From contig CAIMSP010000154.1 in NCBI GenBank assembly GCA_903844215.1, forward strand, positions 1-64,000: a stretch of 64,000 bases of DNA. Reading direction: 5' to 3'. The position numbers and the translations under genes were made by a program. This document shows positions 54,484 through 63,723 of this stretch, piece by piece (within the stretch, counting starts at the first letter, position 1; the number at the start of each line of letters is the position of its first letter). Below the pieces are notes generated by a model that saw only the letters and a program-made list of their open reading frames with translations, did no database searches and was not told the DNA's origin. Source of the stretch: an uncultured beta proteobacterium (GTDB lineage: Bacteria > Pseudomonadota > Gammaproteobacteria > Burkholderiales > Burkholderiaceae_C).

Positions 54484-54487
<4 letters not shown>
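53249..54487 (-). CDS. CaiB/BaiF family CoA-transferase
   Basis: A 412-residue class III CoA-transferase. The start [20 protein letters not shown] is typical, and the catalytic aspartate is D148 in [13 protein letters not shown]. Pairing with glutaryl-CoA dehydrogenase, whose gene overlaps by 4 bases, suggests it activates glutarate using succinyl-CoA as donor, like human SUGCT. This is inference from context. SUI1 follows directly downstream. Confidence 0.9.
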
Positions 54488-55677
<1,190 letters not shown>

Positions 55678-56055
55678 GAATTGCCCTTGTGTAGGGGTCC
55701 ATGTTAGTGCCAGTTGGAGGAACAGGCAAAGGAAGAATTTTTTATTTCTGATTTCTTCTGTGCATCTCTTCTTTAAATTTCAATCTTTTAAAGATAGTAG
55801 TAGTAGTAGAGTCTGTCATATACTGTTCATAAATTGCATAACTTCAATCAGATCAATGACTTAAGAACTTGTCAAAGCTGTGTCAAAGTGTGATTTTTGA
55901 GTAGGCGCGAAAAATGAATAACTTTAAATTTTGTTATCAGCCTGTTGATAACTAGTAGGTTATTAATTAATTATCAACAACTTTGTTAGGTGACTTTTGA
56001 AGTTTGGTCGTGCATGATGTGTGGCCTCAATGATGGTTATTTTTTTGGAGCGCTG
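55678..56055. other. AT-rich island with DnaA-box-like motifs
   Basis: These 378 bases carry no supported gene and from about 55735 to 56000 are strikingly AT-rich against a GC-rich genome. They contain TTATCAACA at 55971-55979, its complement at 55943-55951, TTATGAACA on the minus strand at 55832-55824, a GTTATCA/TGATAAC inverted repeat (55933-55952), a TAG microsatellite of five units (55795-55809) and a direct repeat TCAAAG-N-TGTG near 55872-55892. It includes the promoters of gcdH and nnrU. A replication-origin-like role is considered in the findings. Confidence 0.6.
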
Positions 56056-56634
56056 ATGTTTCTTCTGAGTTGTGGTCTTTTTATGTTTTTGGGTGTGCAT
56101 TCACTGCGCTTGTTCGCGCCTGACTGGCGTCAGCGCATGCTGCAAAGACACGGGGAGGGTCTCTGGAAGGGGGTGTACTCGCTGCTGTCTCTGGCGGGAT
56201 TGGTGCTGCTGTGTTGGGCTTACGCTCAGGCTCGGCAACAAGCGGTCGTGCTGTGGGTTGTGCCGGTGGGTATGCGCCACATGACGGTGCTGTTGATGCT
56301 GTTCGGTTGGATCTTGTTGTTCGCCGCCTATGTGCCCGGCAACAGCATCAAGGCCCGCTTGCACCATCCCATGCTGCTGGGAGTCAAGGTCTGGGCCTTG
56401 GCTCACCTGTTGGCCAACGGCAGTTCTGCGCAGGTGTTGCTGTTCGGCTCTTTCCTGCTTTGGTCGGTGGCCTGCTTCATCTCGGCACGCCAGCGTGACC
56501 GTGCCGTCAAGGCGGTTTATCCGGCCGGCAGGATGCGGCCTACGGTGGTGACCGTGGTGCTGGGCGTGGCGGTTTGGGCGGGCTTTGCCTTGCACTTGCA
56601 CAAGCTGTTGATTGGCGTGCCTATTTTTGGCTGA
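56056..56634 (+). CDS. NnrU family membrane protein
   Basis: A 192-residue protein with about five to six hydrophobic spans. The start FLLSCGLFMFLGVHSLRLFA is characteristic of NnrU, a family first linked to nitric oxide/denitrification gene clusters and related to isoprenoid-ring reductase membrane proteins. No denitrification gene is nearby. ATG at 56056 is chosen because GGAG lies six bases upstream; an upstream GTG at 55990 is less likely. Confidence 0.85.
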   Translation: MFLLSCGLFMFLGVHSLRLFAPDWRQRMLQRHGEGLWKGVYSLLSLAGLVLLCWAYAQARQQAVVLWVVPVGMRHMTVLLMLFGWILLFAAYVPGNSIKARLHHPMLLGVKVWALAHLLANGSSAQVLLFGSFLLWSVACFISARQRDRAVKAVYPAGRMRPTVVTVVLGVAVWAGFALHLHKLLIGVPIFG

Positions 56635-56657
56635 TCACAGCGCGGCAAGCGAGGCCG

Positions 56658-57896
56658 TTAGTGGCTGCCTGACAGCGTCGCCGCGATGGCCCGCTTGAAC
56701 GGGATGAGGGCCTCACCTACGCGCAGTGCGGCGGCGCGCAGCAGGCGTGCCGGGGGCGTGTCGGTGGTGTACAGGGTGGAGACCAGTTGGGTTGCCAAGT
56801 ACAGAGGTCGGGTGGCGCGACGGTGCGTTCTTTCGTAGCCCTCGAGCATCTTGGCGTCGGCGATGTCGGCGCCGGCCGCGTGGGCTTTCAAAATGGCTTG
56901 CGACAAGGTCTCCACCCCGAGCAATCCAAAATTGAAACCGTGGGCTGTGACGGGGTGCATGCCGACGGCGGCGTCTCCGACGGTGGCAAAACGTTTGGCC
57001 ACAAAACGGTGCGGGTAGACGCCGACCAGCGGATAGCTGTGGCGCGTGCTGACCAAGTTCATGCGCCCCAGGCGTTGCAGAAAACGCGACTGCATCTCCA
57101 AGCCAAAAGCACCTGCTTCCATGCTCATGAGGGGCATGATGGAACTGCTGGCCAGGGTCAGCACCACCGAGGAGCGGTATTCGTGCGTGACCGGGGCGGG
57201 ATTCATCGGCAGCAGCGCCAACGTCTGACCATAACCAAACCACTCCCAAGCGGCGTGGTGGTGGGGTTGTTCGTGCGTCATGCAGCACAGCAGCATGGTC
57301 TTGCCGAAGTCATGCATGTCAGCGCCGATGCCCATGGCACGCCGGGTTTCCGAAAAGCGACTGTCGGCTGCGACCACCAGTCGGGCCTGCAAGCTTCGAC
57401 CACTGGCCAGGCTCACGCAGGCGCCTTGGTCGTTGCTGTTCAGAGAAGTCACTTTTTCCCCGCACAGCAGGGTGATGTCCTGGTGGCGCTGCATGGATTC
57501 CTGCACCGACTCATAGGCGGCCCGGCGGATCAGATGGTTCGATACCAGCCAGCCCAGTTCCGATTTTTGGCTGAGTTCGTGGCCTATGGTCATGGCAAAC
57601 GGCGACGGACCGTTCAGGACACGGGCGTCGCGCAAGGGTGAAATGGCGCAGGGCGCGATGCGCTCCCACAAATCCAGGGTGCGCATGAGTTGGGCGGAGT
57701 GCTGGGTCAGGGCGATCTCACGGCCGTCGAACGGTGGATTGAGCAACTCCGACTGTGGCAACTGCTCGATCAGCGTGATGCGCAGGCCCCGACCCGACAG
57801 GGCCCGGGCCAGACACAGGCCGGCAGGACCAGCGCCGCTGATGATGATGTCGGTTTCGGTGCTTGTGAGTTGATTCACTTGTTCTCCAGGAACCAT
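56658..57896 (-). CDS. ubiM: 5-demethoxyubiquinol-8 5-hydroxylase UbiM
   Basis: A 412-residue FAD-dependent monooxygenase of the UbiH/Coq6 group. It has the dinucleotide-binding GAGPAG (residues 21-26), FDGREIALTQHSAQLMRTL, the GD motif ATVGDAAVGMHPVTAHGFN, and a C-terminal hydrophobic tail. The wording PPFDGREIALT and short sequence point to UbiM, which hydroxylates the ubiquinone ring in a broad way in many betaproteobacteria; UbiH or UbiF remain possible. The start overlaps the DUF2788 gene by 22 bases. Confidence 0.82.
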   Translation of the reverse strand: MVPGEQVNQLTSTETDIIISGAGPAGLCLARALSGRGLRITLIEQLPQSELLNPPFDGREIALTQHSAQLMRTLDLWERIAPCAISPLRDARVLNGPSPFAMTIGHELSQKSELGWLVSNHLIRRAAYESVQESMQRHQDITLLCGEKVTSLNSNDQGACVSLASGRSLQARLVVAADSRFSETRRAMGIGADMHDFGKTMLLCCMTHEQPHHHAAWEWFGYGQTLALLPMNPAPVTHEYRSSVVLTLASSSIMPLMSMEAGAFGLEMQSRFLQRLGRMNLVSTRHSYPLVGVYPHRFVAKRFATVGDAAVGMHPVTAHGFNFGLLGVETLSQAILKAHAAGADIADAKMLEGYERTHRRATRPLYLATQLVSTLYTTDTPPARLLRAAALRVGEALIPFKRAIAATLSGSH

Positions 57897-58087
57897 TGAA
57901 TGAAATATTTGGCGACAAAGCCCACCATGCCAAAGGCCAGGCCCAAGAACAGCACGAAGGTACCAAACTTTCCCGCCTTGGACTCCCAGGCGAGGTGACC
58001 GATGATGAACAGCATGAAGAGCATGAAAGCGCCCACGCCAAATGTCAGACCAAAATGGGCGATCTGCTCTTCCGTGTAGCCAAACAT
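57875..58087 (-). CDS. DUF2788 small membrane protein
   Basis: A 70-residue protein with two hydrophobic spans (FGVGAFMLFMLFIIGHLAW and FVLFLGLAFGMVGFVAKYF) and short charged ends, matching DUF2788. Function unknown. ATG at 58087 is used; the codon before it is TTG in the same frame. The 3' end overlaps the ubiM start, so the two are co-translated, which may connect it with ubiquinone synthesis. Confidence 0.82.
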   Translation of the reverse strand: MFGYTEEQIAHFGLTFGVGAFMLFMLFIIGHLAWESKAGKFGTFVLFLGLAFGMVGFVAKYFIQWFLENK

Positions 58088-58142
58088 CAAATGATTCCCG
58101 TGCCGTTGTGCTTCATGCTTCGATGTTAACCATCCTCAAAGC

Positions 58143-58187
58143 AAAATGGGCCGTGCCCGGTGTCGTTCAAGACACTGGGCACGGCCC
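58143..58187 (-). terminator. Strong terminator after the Spy-like gene
   Basis: GGGCCGTGCCC and GGGCACGGCCC arms with inner GTGTC/GACAC pairs form a long, almost perfect hairpin (58148-58187). On the minus strand it is followed by ATTTTGCTTT. It lies 52-96 bases after the stop of the Spy-like gene and before the DUF2788 gene. Confidence 0.85.
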
Positions 58188-58238
58188 GGACTCCCGCGCC
58201 AAGCGTGGAGGCTGTGCGGGCTAAGGAGCCCGAGGGTG

Positions 58239-58736
58239 TCATTTGGGCGGATGAAACCCATCCATTCCATGCATCCCGCCCCGGTGACCGCCGTGCAGGG
58301 GTTGTTGATCAAAGGTCTTCTTCTGCTCGGGCGTGAGTGCGGCGTAGAAGGCCTTGACGGCGTCACCGATCTGGTCCATCTCAGCCTGATGCGCCCCGCG
58401 CTGGGCGCGCATTTTGTCGATGCGCTCCGGCGTCGTGAGTTTCTTCCACTCGTCCCGATCGGGGTGCTGGCCAAGCTGGGCCGGCGGCTTCATCGCCAAG
58501 CTAAAGCGGGTCCATGCGCCCTCTTGGTCGGGGGTGATCTTGAGCTTGGCCTTGAGTCCTGCCAGTCGCTTGTCGATTCTTTGCTGCATCCGGGCCGGGT
58601 CGCCGCGGTGCATTCCTTGTTCCATCCCGGTCGGTGCTGCGCCACCCATGGGGCCCGGCATGCCTTGGGATAAAACGGCAAAGCCGGCACCGGCCAAGAT
58701 GCTGGCGAGCAAGGCCCGTTTGAATACTGATTTCAT
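58239..58736 (-). CDS. Spy/CpxP family periplasmic protein (LTXXQ motif)
   Basis: A 165-residue exported protein with a signal peptide (KSVFKRALLASILAGAGFAV), a Met/Gly/Pro-rich start (GMPGPMGGAAPTGMEQGMHR) and two LTXXQ-type helices, the second ending ALTPEQKKTF. The C-terminus is His/Gly/Met-rich (GGHRGGMHGMDGFHPPK), which could bind copper or another metal. Members are envelope chaperones or stress sensors. It stands alone between its terminator and divergent rdgC. Confidence 0.82.
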   Translation of the reverse strand: MKSVFKRALLASILAGAGFAVLSQGMPGPMGGAAPTGMEQGMHRGDPARMQQRIDKRLAGLKAKLKITPDQEGAWTRFSLAMKPPAQLGQHPDRDEWKKLTTPERIDKMRAQRGAHQAEMDQIGDAVKAFYAALTPEQKKTFDQQPLHGGHRGGMHGMDGFHPPK

Positions 58737-58877
58737 AGAAACTCCTCTTGTCAAAACGCCTGATGCTGCACGTTTGGCTTCAGGTTGGAAGCAAGTGTGC
58801 GCGTTGCGTGTAACTGCAAGAAGCCCTTCGGATAAGGCTTTGTAAAGTTGCGCAAAAAAGAGGCGGGCCAGTGCAGC

Positions 58878-58904
58878 GTTGACAATACACACCCTCAAGT
58901 CAAC
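58878..58904. promoter_or_regulatory. Inverted repeat GTTGAC/GTCAAC upstream of rdgC
   Basis: GTTGAC (58878-58883) and GTCAAC (58899-58904) are perfect inverted copies with a 15-bp spacer, 20 bases before rdgC. The left arm overlaps a TTGACA -35-like hexamer. It may be a regulator site in the 187-bp region between the Spy-like gene and rdgC, but no regulator is implied by sequence. Confidence 0.35.
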
Positions 58905-58923
58905 CAACGTTAGAAAGCCAAGC

Positions 58924-59820
58924 GTGTTCAAGAATCTGATTGTGTATCGTATCGGCGCCGACTGGTCGGCCACCTTGGCACAAATGGAGCAGGGCTTGGC
59001 CCAGGCCCGCTTTGTCGAGTGTGGCGCGACGCAGGAAAAATCGCTGGGCTGGGTGGAGCCGCGCGGCCAAGCCCACGGACCCCTGGTGGAGGCGGTGGCG
59101 GGGCAGTGGATGCTCAAACTCATGCTGGAGACCAAGGCGCTTCCTGGATCGGTGGTGAGCCGCAAGGTGAACGAACGCCTGACCCAGATCGAGGCCAGCG
59201 AAGGGCGCAAGCCGGGTAAAAAGGAAAAGCGCGAGATCAAGGATGAGGTGCGCTTGCAACTGTTGCCCATGGCGTTCACCAAGCAGGCGGCGGTGCAGGT
59301 GTGGATTGACCCCAAGGCCAAGTGGTTGGTGCTGGACGCGGCCAGCCAAGCCAAGGCAGACGAAGTCGTGACCTGCCTGGTTCAGTGCCTGGACAATCTG
59401 CTGGTGCTTCCCATTAGCACCCAGACTTCGCCGGCCACGGCCATGTCCGAATGGCTGACCAGCCAGGAGCCACCGCCGGGGTTCAGCGTGGACCGCGAAT
59501 GCGAACTCAAGGCGCCCGACGAATCGCGGGCGGTGGTGCGCTATTCAAGGCACCCGCTGGATACAGAGGAAGTGAGGCAACACATCAGCAGCGGAAAACA
59601 GCCTACGCGGCTGGCGCTGACCTGGGACAACCGGGTCTCGCTGGTGCTCACCGATGCCTTTCAGGTCAAGAAATTGGCGTTTCTTGACGTGGTGTTTGAA
59701 GGCGCGTCCGTCAAGAAGGACGACGGTTTCGACGCCGACGTGGCCATTGCCACGGGCGAATTGCAGCGCCTGATTCCTGACCTGCTGGAGGCCCTGGGCG
59801 GTGAAACCGTCGCGGCCTGA
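58924..59820 (+). CDS. rdgC: Recombination-associated protein RdgC
   Basis: A 298-residue protein that forms ring dimers around double-stranded DNA and limits RecA filament formation. The start FKNLIVYRIGADW and the C-terminal DGFDADVAIATGELQRLIPD match RdgC. The start is GTG at 58924 because the family begins exactly there (usually MFKNL). Length is normal. It converges on the DUF2892 gene with 7 bp between the stops. Confidence 0.93.
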   Translation: MFKNLIVYRIGADWSATLAQMEQGLAQARFVECGATQEKSLGWVEPRGQAHGPLVEAVAGQWMLKLMLETKALPGSVVSRKVNERLTQIEASEGRKPGKKEKREIKDEVRLQLLPMAFTKQAAVQVWIDPKAKWLVLDAASQAKADEVVTCLVQCLDNLLVLPISTQTSPATAMSEWLTSQEPPPGFSVDRECELKAPDESRAVVRYSRHPLDTEEVRQHISSGKQPTRLALTWDNRVSLVLTDAFQVKKLAFLDVVFEGASVKKDDGFDADVAIATGELQRLIPDLLEALGGETVAA

Positions 59821-59827
59821 GCGCCGA

Positions 59828-60025
59828 TCAGCCTTTGCTTTTGGTTGAGCAGGTGTTGATGCCAAAGAGTGCATAGGGTGGGCACCAGCCGAGCGCGCCG
59901 GTGCCCAGGACCACCAGGCCCACCCAGCCCCACCAGCCGACGGTGCCGGTGGCTGCCAGGCCGATCAGGACCAGTCCTGCAAGGATGCGAATGACGCGTT
60001 CAGCGCCGCCGATATTGAGGGTCAT
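59828..60025 (-). CDS. DUF2892 (YgaP-type) small membrane protein
   Basis: A 65-residue protein with two hydrophobic segments (VIRILAGLVLIGLAATG and GLVVLGTGALGWCPPYALFG). The start LNIGGAERVIRI and the GWCPPYALFGINTC end are the DUF2892 signature, found also as the tail of YgaP rhodaneses. The two cysteines in CPPY and NTC may carry sulfur or nitric oxide chemistry. It lies 90 bp downstream of a Crp/Fnr gene, a common pairing. Confidence 0.87.
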   Translation of the reverse strand: MTLNIGGAERVIRILAGLVLIGLAATGTVGWWGWVGLVVLGTGALGWCPPYALFGINTCSTKSKG

Positions 60026-60115
60026 GCCGGTCTCCAGAGAGTTGTTGTGAAGCCGCCATTGGACGCCATCGCGGGCCCATAGGTCGGTGATCCAAGTTAC
60101 ACAGCGGGCACGACG

Positions 60116-60766
60116 CTAATTCGCCACGCTTGCGGCTTGGCCGCGCAGGGCAGCGGCGTCCAGAATGCGGATCTGCTCGCGCGCCAATTCGACCCAGCCC
60201 TCGCGCTCGAAGCGACGCAGCAAACGGGTCACGATCTCGCGCACTGTTCCCAGTTCGTCGGCCAGGGCTTGATGGGTCGTGCCCAACACCGTGCCCCGAC
60301 CCAGCAACGCGGCGGCGAGGCGCTGATCAAGCCTGCGAAATGCCACGGCATCCACCAGCGCCGTGAGGTCGGCCATGCGCTCGGCGAACAGGCCCAGAAC
60401 GCTGTCACGAAAAGCCGGCAGTTCCAGCCAGCGCGCGAACACGGACGGCGCAATCAGCAACAAGGAACTGGGCTTGGTGGTGACGCCACGGGCCGACAGG
60501 GGTTGGCTGCGAAACAGGCAGGCACTGGAAACCAGGCACAGTTCCCCGGGGACGACACGGTACAACTCCAGCGTGCGCCCGTCGCCCGAACTGCGCGACA
60601 CCCGGACCTCGCCCTCGAGCAGCATCGGAAACCCCTGGCAGGGCGCGTTCTCGTCGAACAGCACCGTCCCGGTGGGTACGTGCATCGGCCCAATGGAGGC
60701 GCCCAGATCGCTCAGTCCGGGCTGCACGCCGGCCAGCGCGGGGTAGAGTTCGGTGGGGTCGATCAT
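60116..60766 (-). CDS. Crp/Fnr family transcriptional regulator
   Basis: A 216-residue regulator with a cyclic-nucleotide-binding-like domain (residues about 20-130) and a C-terminal winged helix (TTHQALADELGTVREIVTRL). Cysteines occur at CQGF and CLVSSAC, but not the four-cysteine Fe-S pattern of FNR, so it is not a standard oxygen sensor. Sensing by thiol redox state is possible. The ATG at 60766 (MIDPTELYPAL) is preferred over one 14 codons upstream. It is the middle gene of an operon with an outer-membrane protein and DUF2892. Confidence 0.88.
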   Translation of the reverse strand: MIDPTELYPALAGVQPGLSDLGASIGPMHVPTGTVLFDENAPCQGFPMLLEGEVRVSRSSGDGRTLELYRVVPGELCLVSSACLFRSQPLSARGVTTKPSSLLLIAPSVFARWLELPAFRDSVLGLFAERMADLTALVDAVAFRRLDQRLAAALLGRGTVLGTTHQALADELGTVREIVTRLLRRFEREGWVELAREQIRILDAAALRGQAASVAN

Positions 60767-60804
60767 GGGCGCAGTGTATCGGCAGGGAGCGTGCCACGCC
60801 GGGT

Positions 60805-61452
60805 TCAAAACGTGAACTTCATTCCCAGGCTGTAAACGGTGTCGCCGCCGCTGCGGCCCAGCGTGCCGTCGAGTTGAATATTTTTCACGATGTCGCTGCG
60901 CAGTCCGACCTGGAGCGTGGGCTTGTCCTGCTGCTGGCCAAAGTATTCGACATGGCCCGTGAGCGCTGCGAACTCGTGCTCATAGGCCACGCCCCAGGTT
61001 TGCAGAAGGGTCTTGCCAGAAGGCTGGATCGCGCCCAGGTTGAGATGAACCGCAGCCTCGCTTAGGTTGCAAGTGACGATGCCATTCAGGTAGGGCGAGT
61101 TGCCTTCGTCGCTGTGACCAAGTCCGATCACGCCAGCCAGATTGCAGCCGGACGGGAGAGACTCGGTGAGGCGAAATTTGGCTTGAACCGAGCTTCTGGG
61201 CTGAGCGCCGTCGGCGCGGGACAGCGCGGCGTCGAGTTCGACACCTTCTGCCAGTCCGTAGGCCGGCGCCACGGTCCAGTCATGGCTTGGTCCGCCTTGG
61301 TGCGCGTACCAGGTCTCAACGTGGCCGCTACCCACGGCGTCCACGTTGGCGTCGTCCACCGAAAGGGGACGACCGGCCAGACAGGGGGCGCTCAAGAGCA
61401 GAACGAACAGGGCTTGCAACACACGGGGACAAGGTCTGCGCAAATAAAACAT
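60805..61452 (-). CDS. Predicted outer-membrane beta-barrel protein
   Basis: A 215-residue protein with a signal peptide (ALFVLLLSAPCLA) and alternating hydrophobic/polar strands that end in the barrel signature YSLGMKFTF with terminal phenylalanine. Blocks such as YAHQGGPSHDWTVAPAYGLA and HEFAALTGHVEYFGQQ show typical strand turns. I do not recognise a specific family; it may be a small porin or transporter-like barrel. It starts an operon with the Crp/Fnr gene 38 bp downstream. Confidence 0.7.
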   Translation of the reverse strand: MFYLRRPCPRVLQALFVLLLSAPCLAGRPLSVDDANVDAVGSGHVETWYAHQGGPSHDWTVAPAYGLAEGVELDAALSRADGAQPRSSVQAKFRLTESLPSGCNLAGVIGLGHSDEGNSPYLNGIVTCNLSEAAVHLNLGAIQPSGKTLLQTWGVAYEHEFAALTGHVEYFGQQQDKPTLQVGLRSDIVKNIQLDGTLGRSGGDTVYSLGMKFTF

Positions 61453-61538
61453 GATGGATACCTGAGATTTTGTGGCTTCGATTTTCCCATGCCGCCGGGT
61501 CGCAATACCCGCGACCGAGCTGAAATTTCGCCGCCACA

Positions 61539-61550
61539 GGTAAAATTACC
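61539..61550 (+). promoter_or_regulatory. Palindrome GGTAAAATTACC before mnmG
   Basis: A perfect 12-bp palindrome in the 212-bp gap before mnmG. It contains TAAAAT, a plausible -10 box for mnmG, with a transcription start near 61553. No good -35 is seen at 17 bp. It could also be a regulator site. A GCCGCCCGGCGGG hairpin lies just downstream. Confidence 0.4.
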
Positions 61551-61664
61551 CTATGGCCGCCCGGCGGGTATTTTCGTCCGTTGGCGCGCGGCCAAGTTCG
61601 CGCCTGCGGTGCGCGCCGCCACCCGAACCTCGAGACCGCAATTGATTTCCCAAGAGCCCACAGC

Positions 61665-63656
61665 ATGCAATACGCGCAAGAATTTGATGTGATCGTTGTC
61701 GGTGGTGGCCACGCCGGATGCGAGGCTGCGCTGGCAGCGGCGCGCATGGGTTGCAAAACGCTGCTGCTGTCGCACAACATCGAGACCCTGGGTCAGATGA
61801 GTTGCAACCCTTCCATCGGCGGCATTGGCAAGGGCCACCTGGTGAAGGAGGTCGATGCCCTGGGGGGTGCGATGGCGCTGGCCACTGACGAGGCGGGGAT
61901 CCAGTTTCGCATTCTCAATGGGTCCAAGGGGCCGGCGGTGCGCGCGACCAGAGCGCAGGCGGATCGAATCCTGTACAAGGCCGCGATTCGCCAGCGCCTG
62001 GAAAACCAGGCCAATCTCTGGCTGTTCCAGCAGGCGGTGGACGATTTGCTGGTGCAAGGCGATCGCGTGGTGGGCGCGGTGACGCAGGTGGGGATTGCCT
62101 TTCGGGCGCGCACGGTGGTGCTGACGGCCGGCACCTTCTTGGATGGCAAGATCCACGTCGGCTTGAACAACTACGCCGCCGGGCGGGCCGGCGATCCCCC
62201 TGCGGCCACCTTGAGCGCGCGTCTGAAGGAACTCAAGCTGCCGCAGGCACGACTCAAGACCGGGACGCCGCCGCGCTTGGACGGGCGCTCCATCGATTTC
62301 AGTCAGTGCACCGAGCAAGCCGGTGACGGCATGCCGGGCGGGGAAGGGCCGTCGGTGCCGGTGTTCAGCTTCATGGGGCGCGCCGCCATGCATCCGCAGC
62401 AGATGCCGTGCTGGATCACGCACACGAACGAGCGCACGCACGCGATCATCCGTTCCGGCTTTGACCGCAGCCCCATGTTCACCGGCAAGATCGAGGGCGT
62501 GGGCCCACGCTATTGCCCCAGCGTGGAAGACAAGATCAACCGCTTTGCCGACAAGGACAGCCACCAGATTTTTCTCGAGCCCGAGGGGCTGACAACGAAC
62601 GAGTACTACCCCAACGGCATTTCCACCAGCCTGCCGTTTGACATCCAGTACGCCCTGGTGCGCTCCATGAAGGGGTTGGAAAACGCGCACATCCTGCGCC
62701 CGGGCTATGCCATCGAGTACGACTACTTCGATCCGCGCGAACTCAAGAGCAGCTTCGAGACGCGGGCCTTGGGCGGACTCTTCTTTGCCGGGCAGATCAA
62801 CGGCACGACGGGCTATGAAGAGGCCGCCGCTCAAGGCTTGTTTGCTGGCATCAACGCCGCCCTGCAGTGCCGCGAGCAGGAGGCCTGGGTGCCGCGTCGC
62901 GACGAAGCCTACCTGGGTGTGCTGGTGGACGACCTGATCACCCAAGGGGTGACCGAGCCCTACCGCATGTTCACCAGTCGGGCTGAGTTCCGGCTGCAGC
63001 TGCGCGAAGACAACGCCGACATGCGCCTGACCGAAACCGGGCGCGGTCTTGGCTTGGTGGATGACGCGCGCTGGGAGGCTTTCAACCGCAAGCGCGACGC
63101 TGTTTCACGTGAAACAGAGCGACTGAAATCGATCTGGGTGAGCCCGCAAAACCTGCCCGTCGCTGAGTCGCAACGGGTTCTTGGCAAGGCCATCGAACAC
63201 GAATATCCGCTGTCCGAGTTGTTGCGGCGCCCCGATGTGAGCTATGCCAGTCTGATGTCGTTGGATGGCGCGCGCCACGCCAGCGCAGAGTTGGCGGTGC
63301 AGCTGCTGCAGCAATCCGAGGCGAGCGAATCGAGTCTGTTCGTTCGGTCCGTGGTCGAACAGGTGGAGATCTGCGCCAAGTACTCGGGCTACATCGACCG
63401 GCAAAAGAGCGAAATCGAGCGCGCGGCGCACTATGAAAACCTGAAGCTCCCGCGCGAACTGGACTATCTTCAGGTCACGGCACTGAGCTACGAGGCGCGG
63501 CAAAAACTGGCCCGGCATCAGCCGCAGACGCTGGGTCAGGCTGCGCGTATTTCGGGCGTGACCCCGGCCGCGATTTCGCTGCTGCTGGTGCACCTGAAGA
63601 AGGGTGGCTTCAAAGGCTTTGCGTCCCAGGGTCGCCAAGCGGTCGGCCTGGATTGA
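61665..63656 (+). CDS. mnmG: tRNA uridine-5-carboxymethylaminomethyl modification enzyme MnmG
   Basis: A 663-residue FAD enzyme (GidA) that with MnmE makes cmnm5U34 in tRNAs. It has the nucleotide-binding motif [19 protein letters not shown] at residues 11-29, the [17 protein letters not shown] and [11 protein letters not shown] blocks, and the C-terminal helical region. ATG at 61665 matches the family start. The gene carries a perfect parS palindrome at 63101-63116 and is followed by rsmG, the arrangement typical of origin-proximal DNA. Confidence 0.98.
   Translation: MQYAQEFDVIVVGGGHAGCEAALAAARMGCKTLLLSHNIETLGQMSCNPSIGGIGKGHLVKEVDALGGAMALATDEAGIQFRILNGSKGPAVRATRAQADRILYKAAIRQRLENQANLWLFQQAVDDLLVQGDRVVGAVTQVGIAFRARTVVLTAGTFLDGKIHVGLNNYAAGRAGDPPAATLSARLKELKLPQARLKTGTPPRLDGRSIDFSQCTEQAGDGMPGGEGPSVPVFSFMGRAAMHPQQMPCWITHTNERTHAIIRSGFDRSPMFTGKIEGVGPRYCPSVEDKINRFADKDSHQIFLEPEGLTTNEYYPNGISTSLPFDIQYALVRSMKGLENAHILRPGYAIEYDYFDPRELKSSFETRALGGLFFAGQINGTTGYEEAAAQGLFAGINAALQCREQEAWVPRRDEAYLGVLVDDLITQGVTEPYRMFTSRAEFRLQLREDNADMRLTETGRGLGLVDDARWEAFNRKRDAVSRETERLKSIWVSPQNLPVAESQRVLGKAIEHEYPLSELLRRPDVSYASLMSLDGARHASAELAVQLLQQSEASESSLFVRSVVEQVEICAKYSGYIDRQKSEIERAAHYENLKLPRELDYLQVTALSYEARQKLARHQPQTLGQAARISGVTPAAISLLLVHLKKGGFKGFASQGRQAVGLD
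63101..63116. other. parS centromere-like site inside mnmG
   Basis: TGTTTCACGTGAAACA is a perfect 16-bp palindrome that differs from the classic ParB-binding parS consensus (TGTTNCACGTGAAACA) at no position. It lies in frame in mnmG, encoding AVSRETE. ParB loads here to segregate the chromosome origin. It is the only full match I found in the window by eye. Confidence 0.92.
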
Positions 63657-63723
63657 GTCCTGCGCGCTGACGCGAAGTTCGCTGCGTCAAGGACGGCGCA
63701 TCTCAATCGGTGAAAATAGCCGC

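Noticed and set aside
55990-56055. Extended NnrU start at GTG 55990
   Set aside because: The ATG at 56056 has a better ribosome site and matches the family N-terminus.
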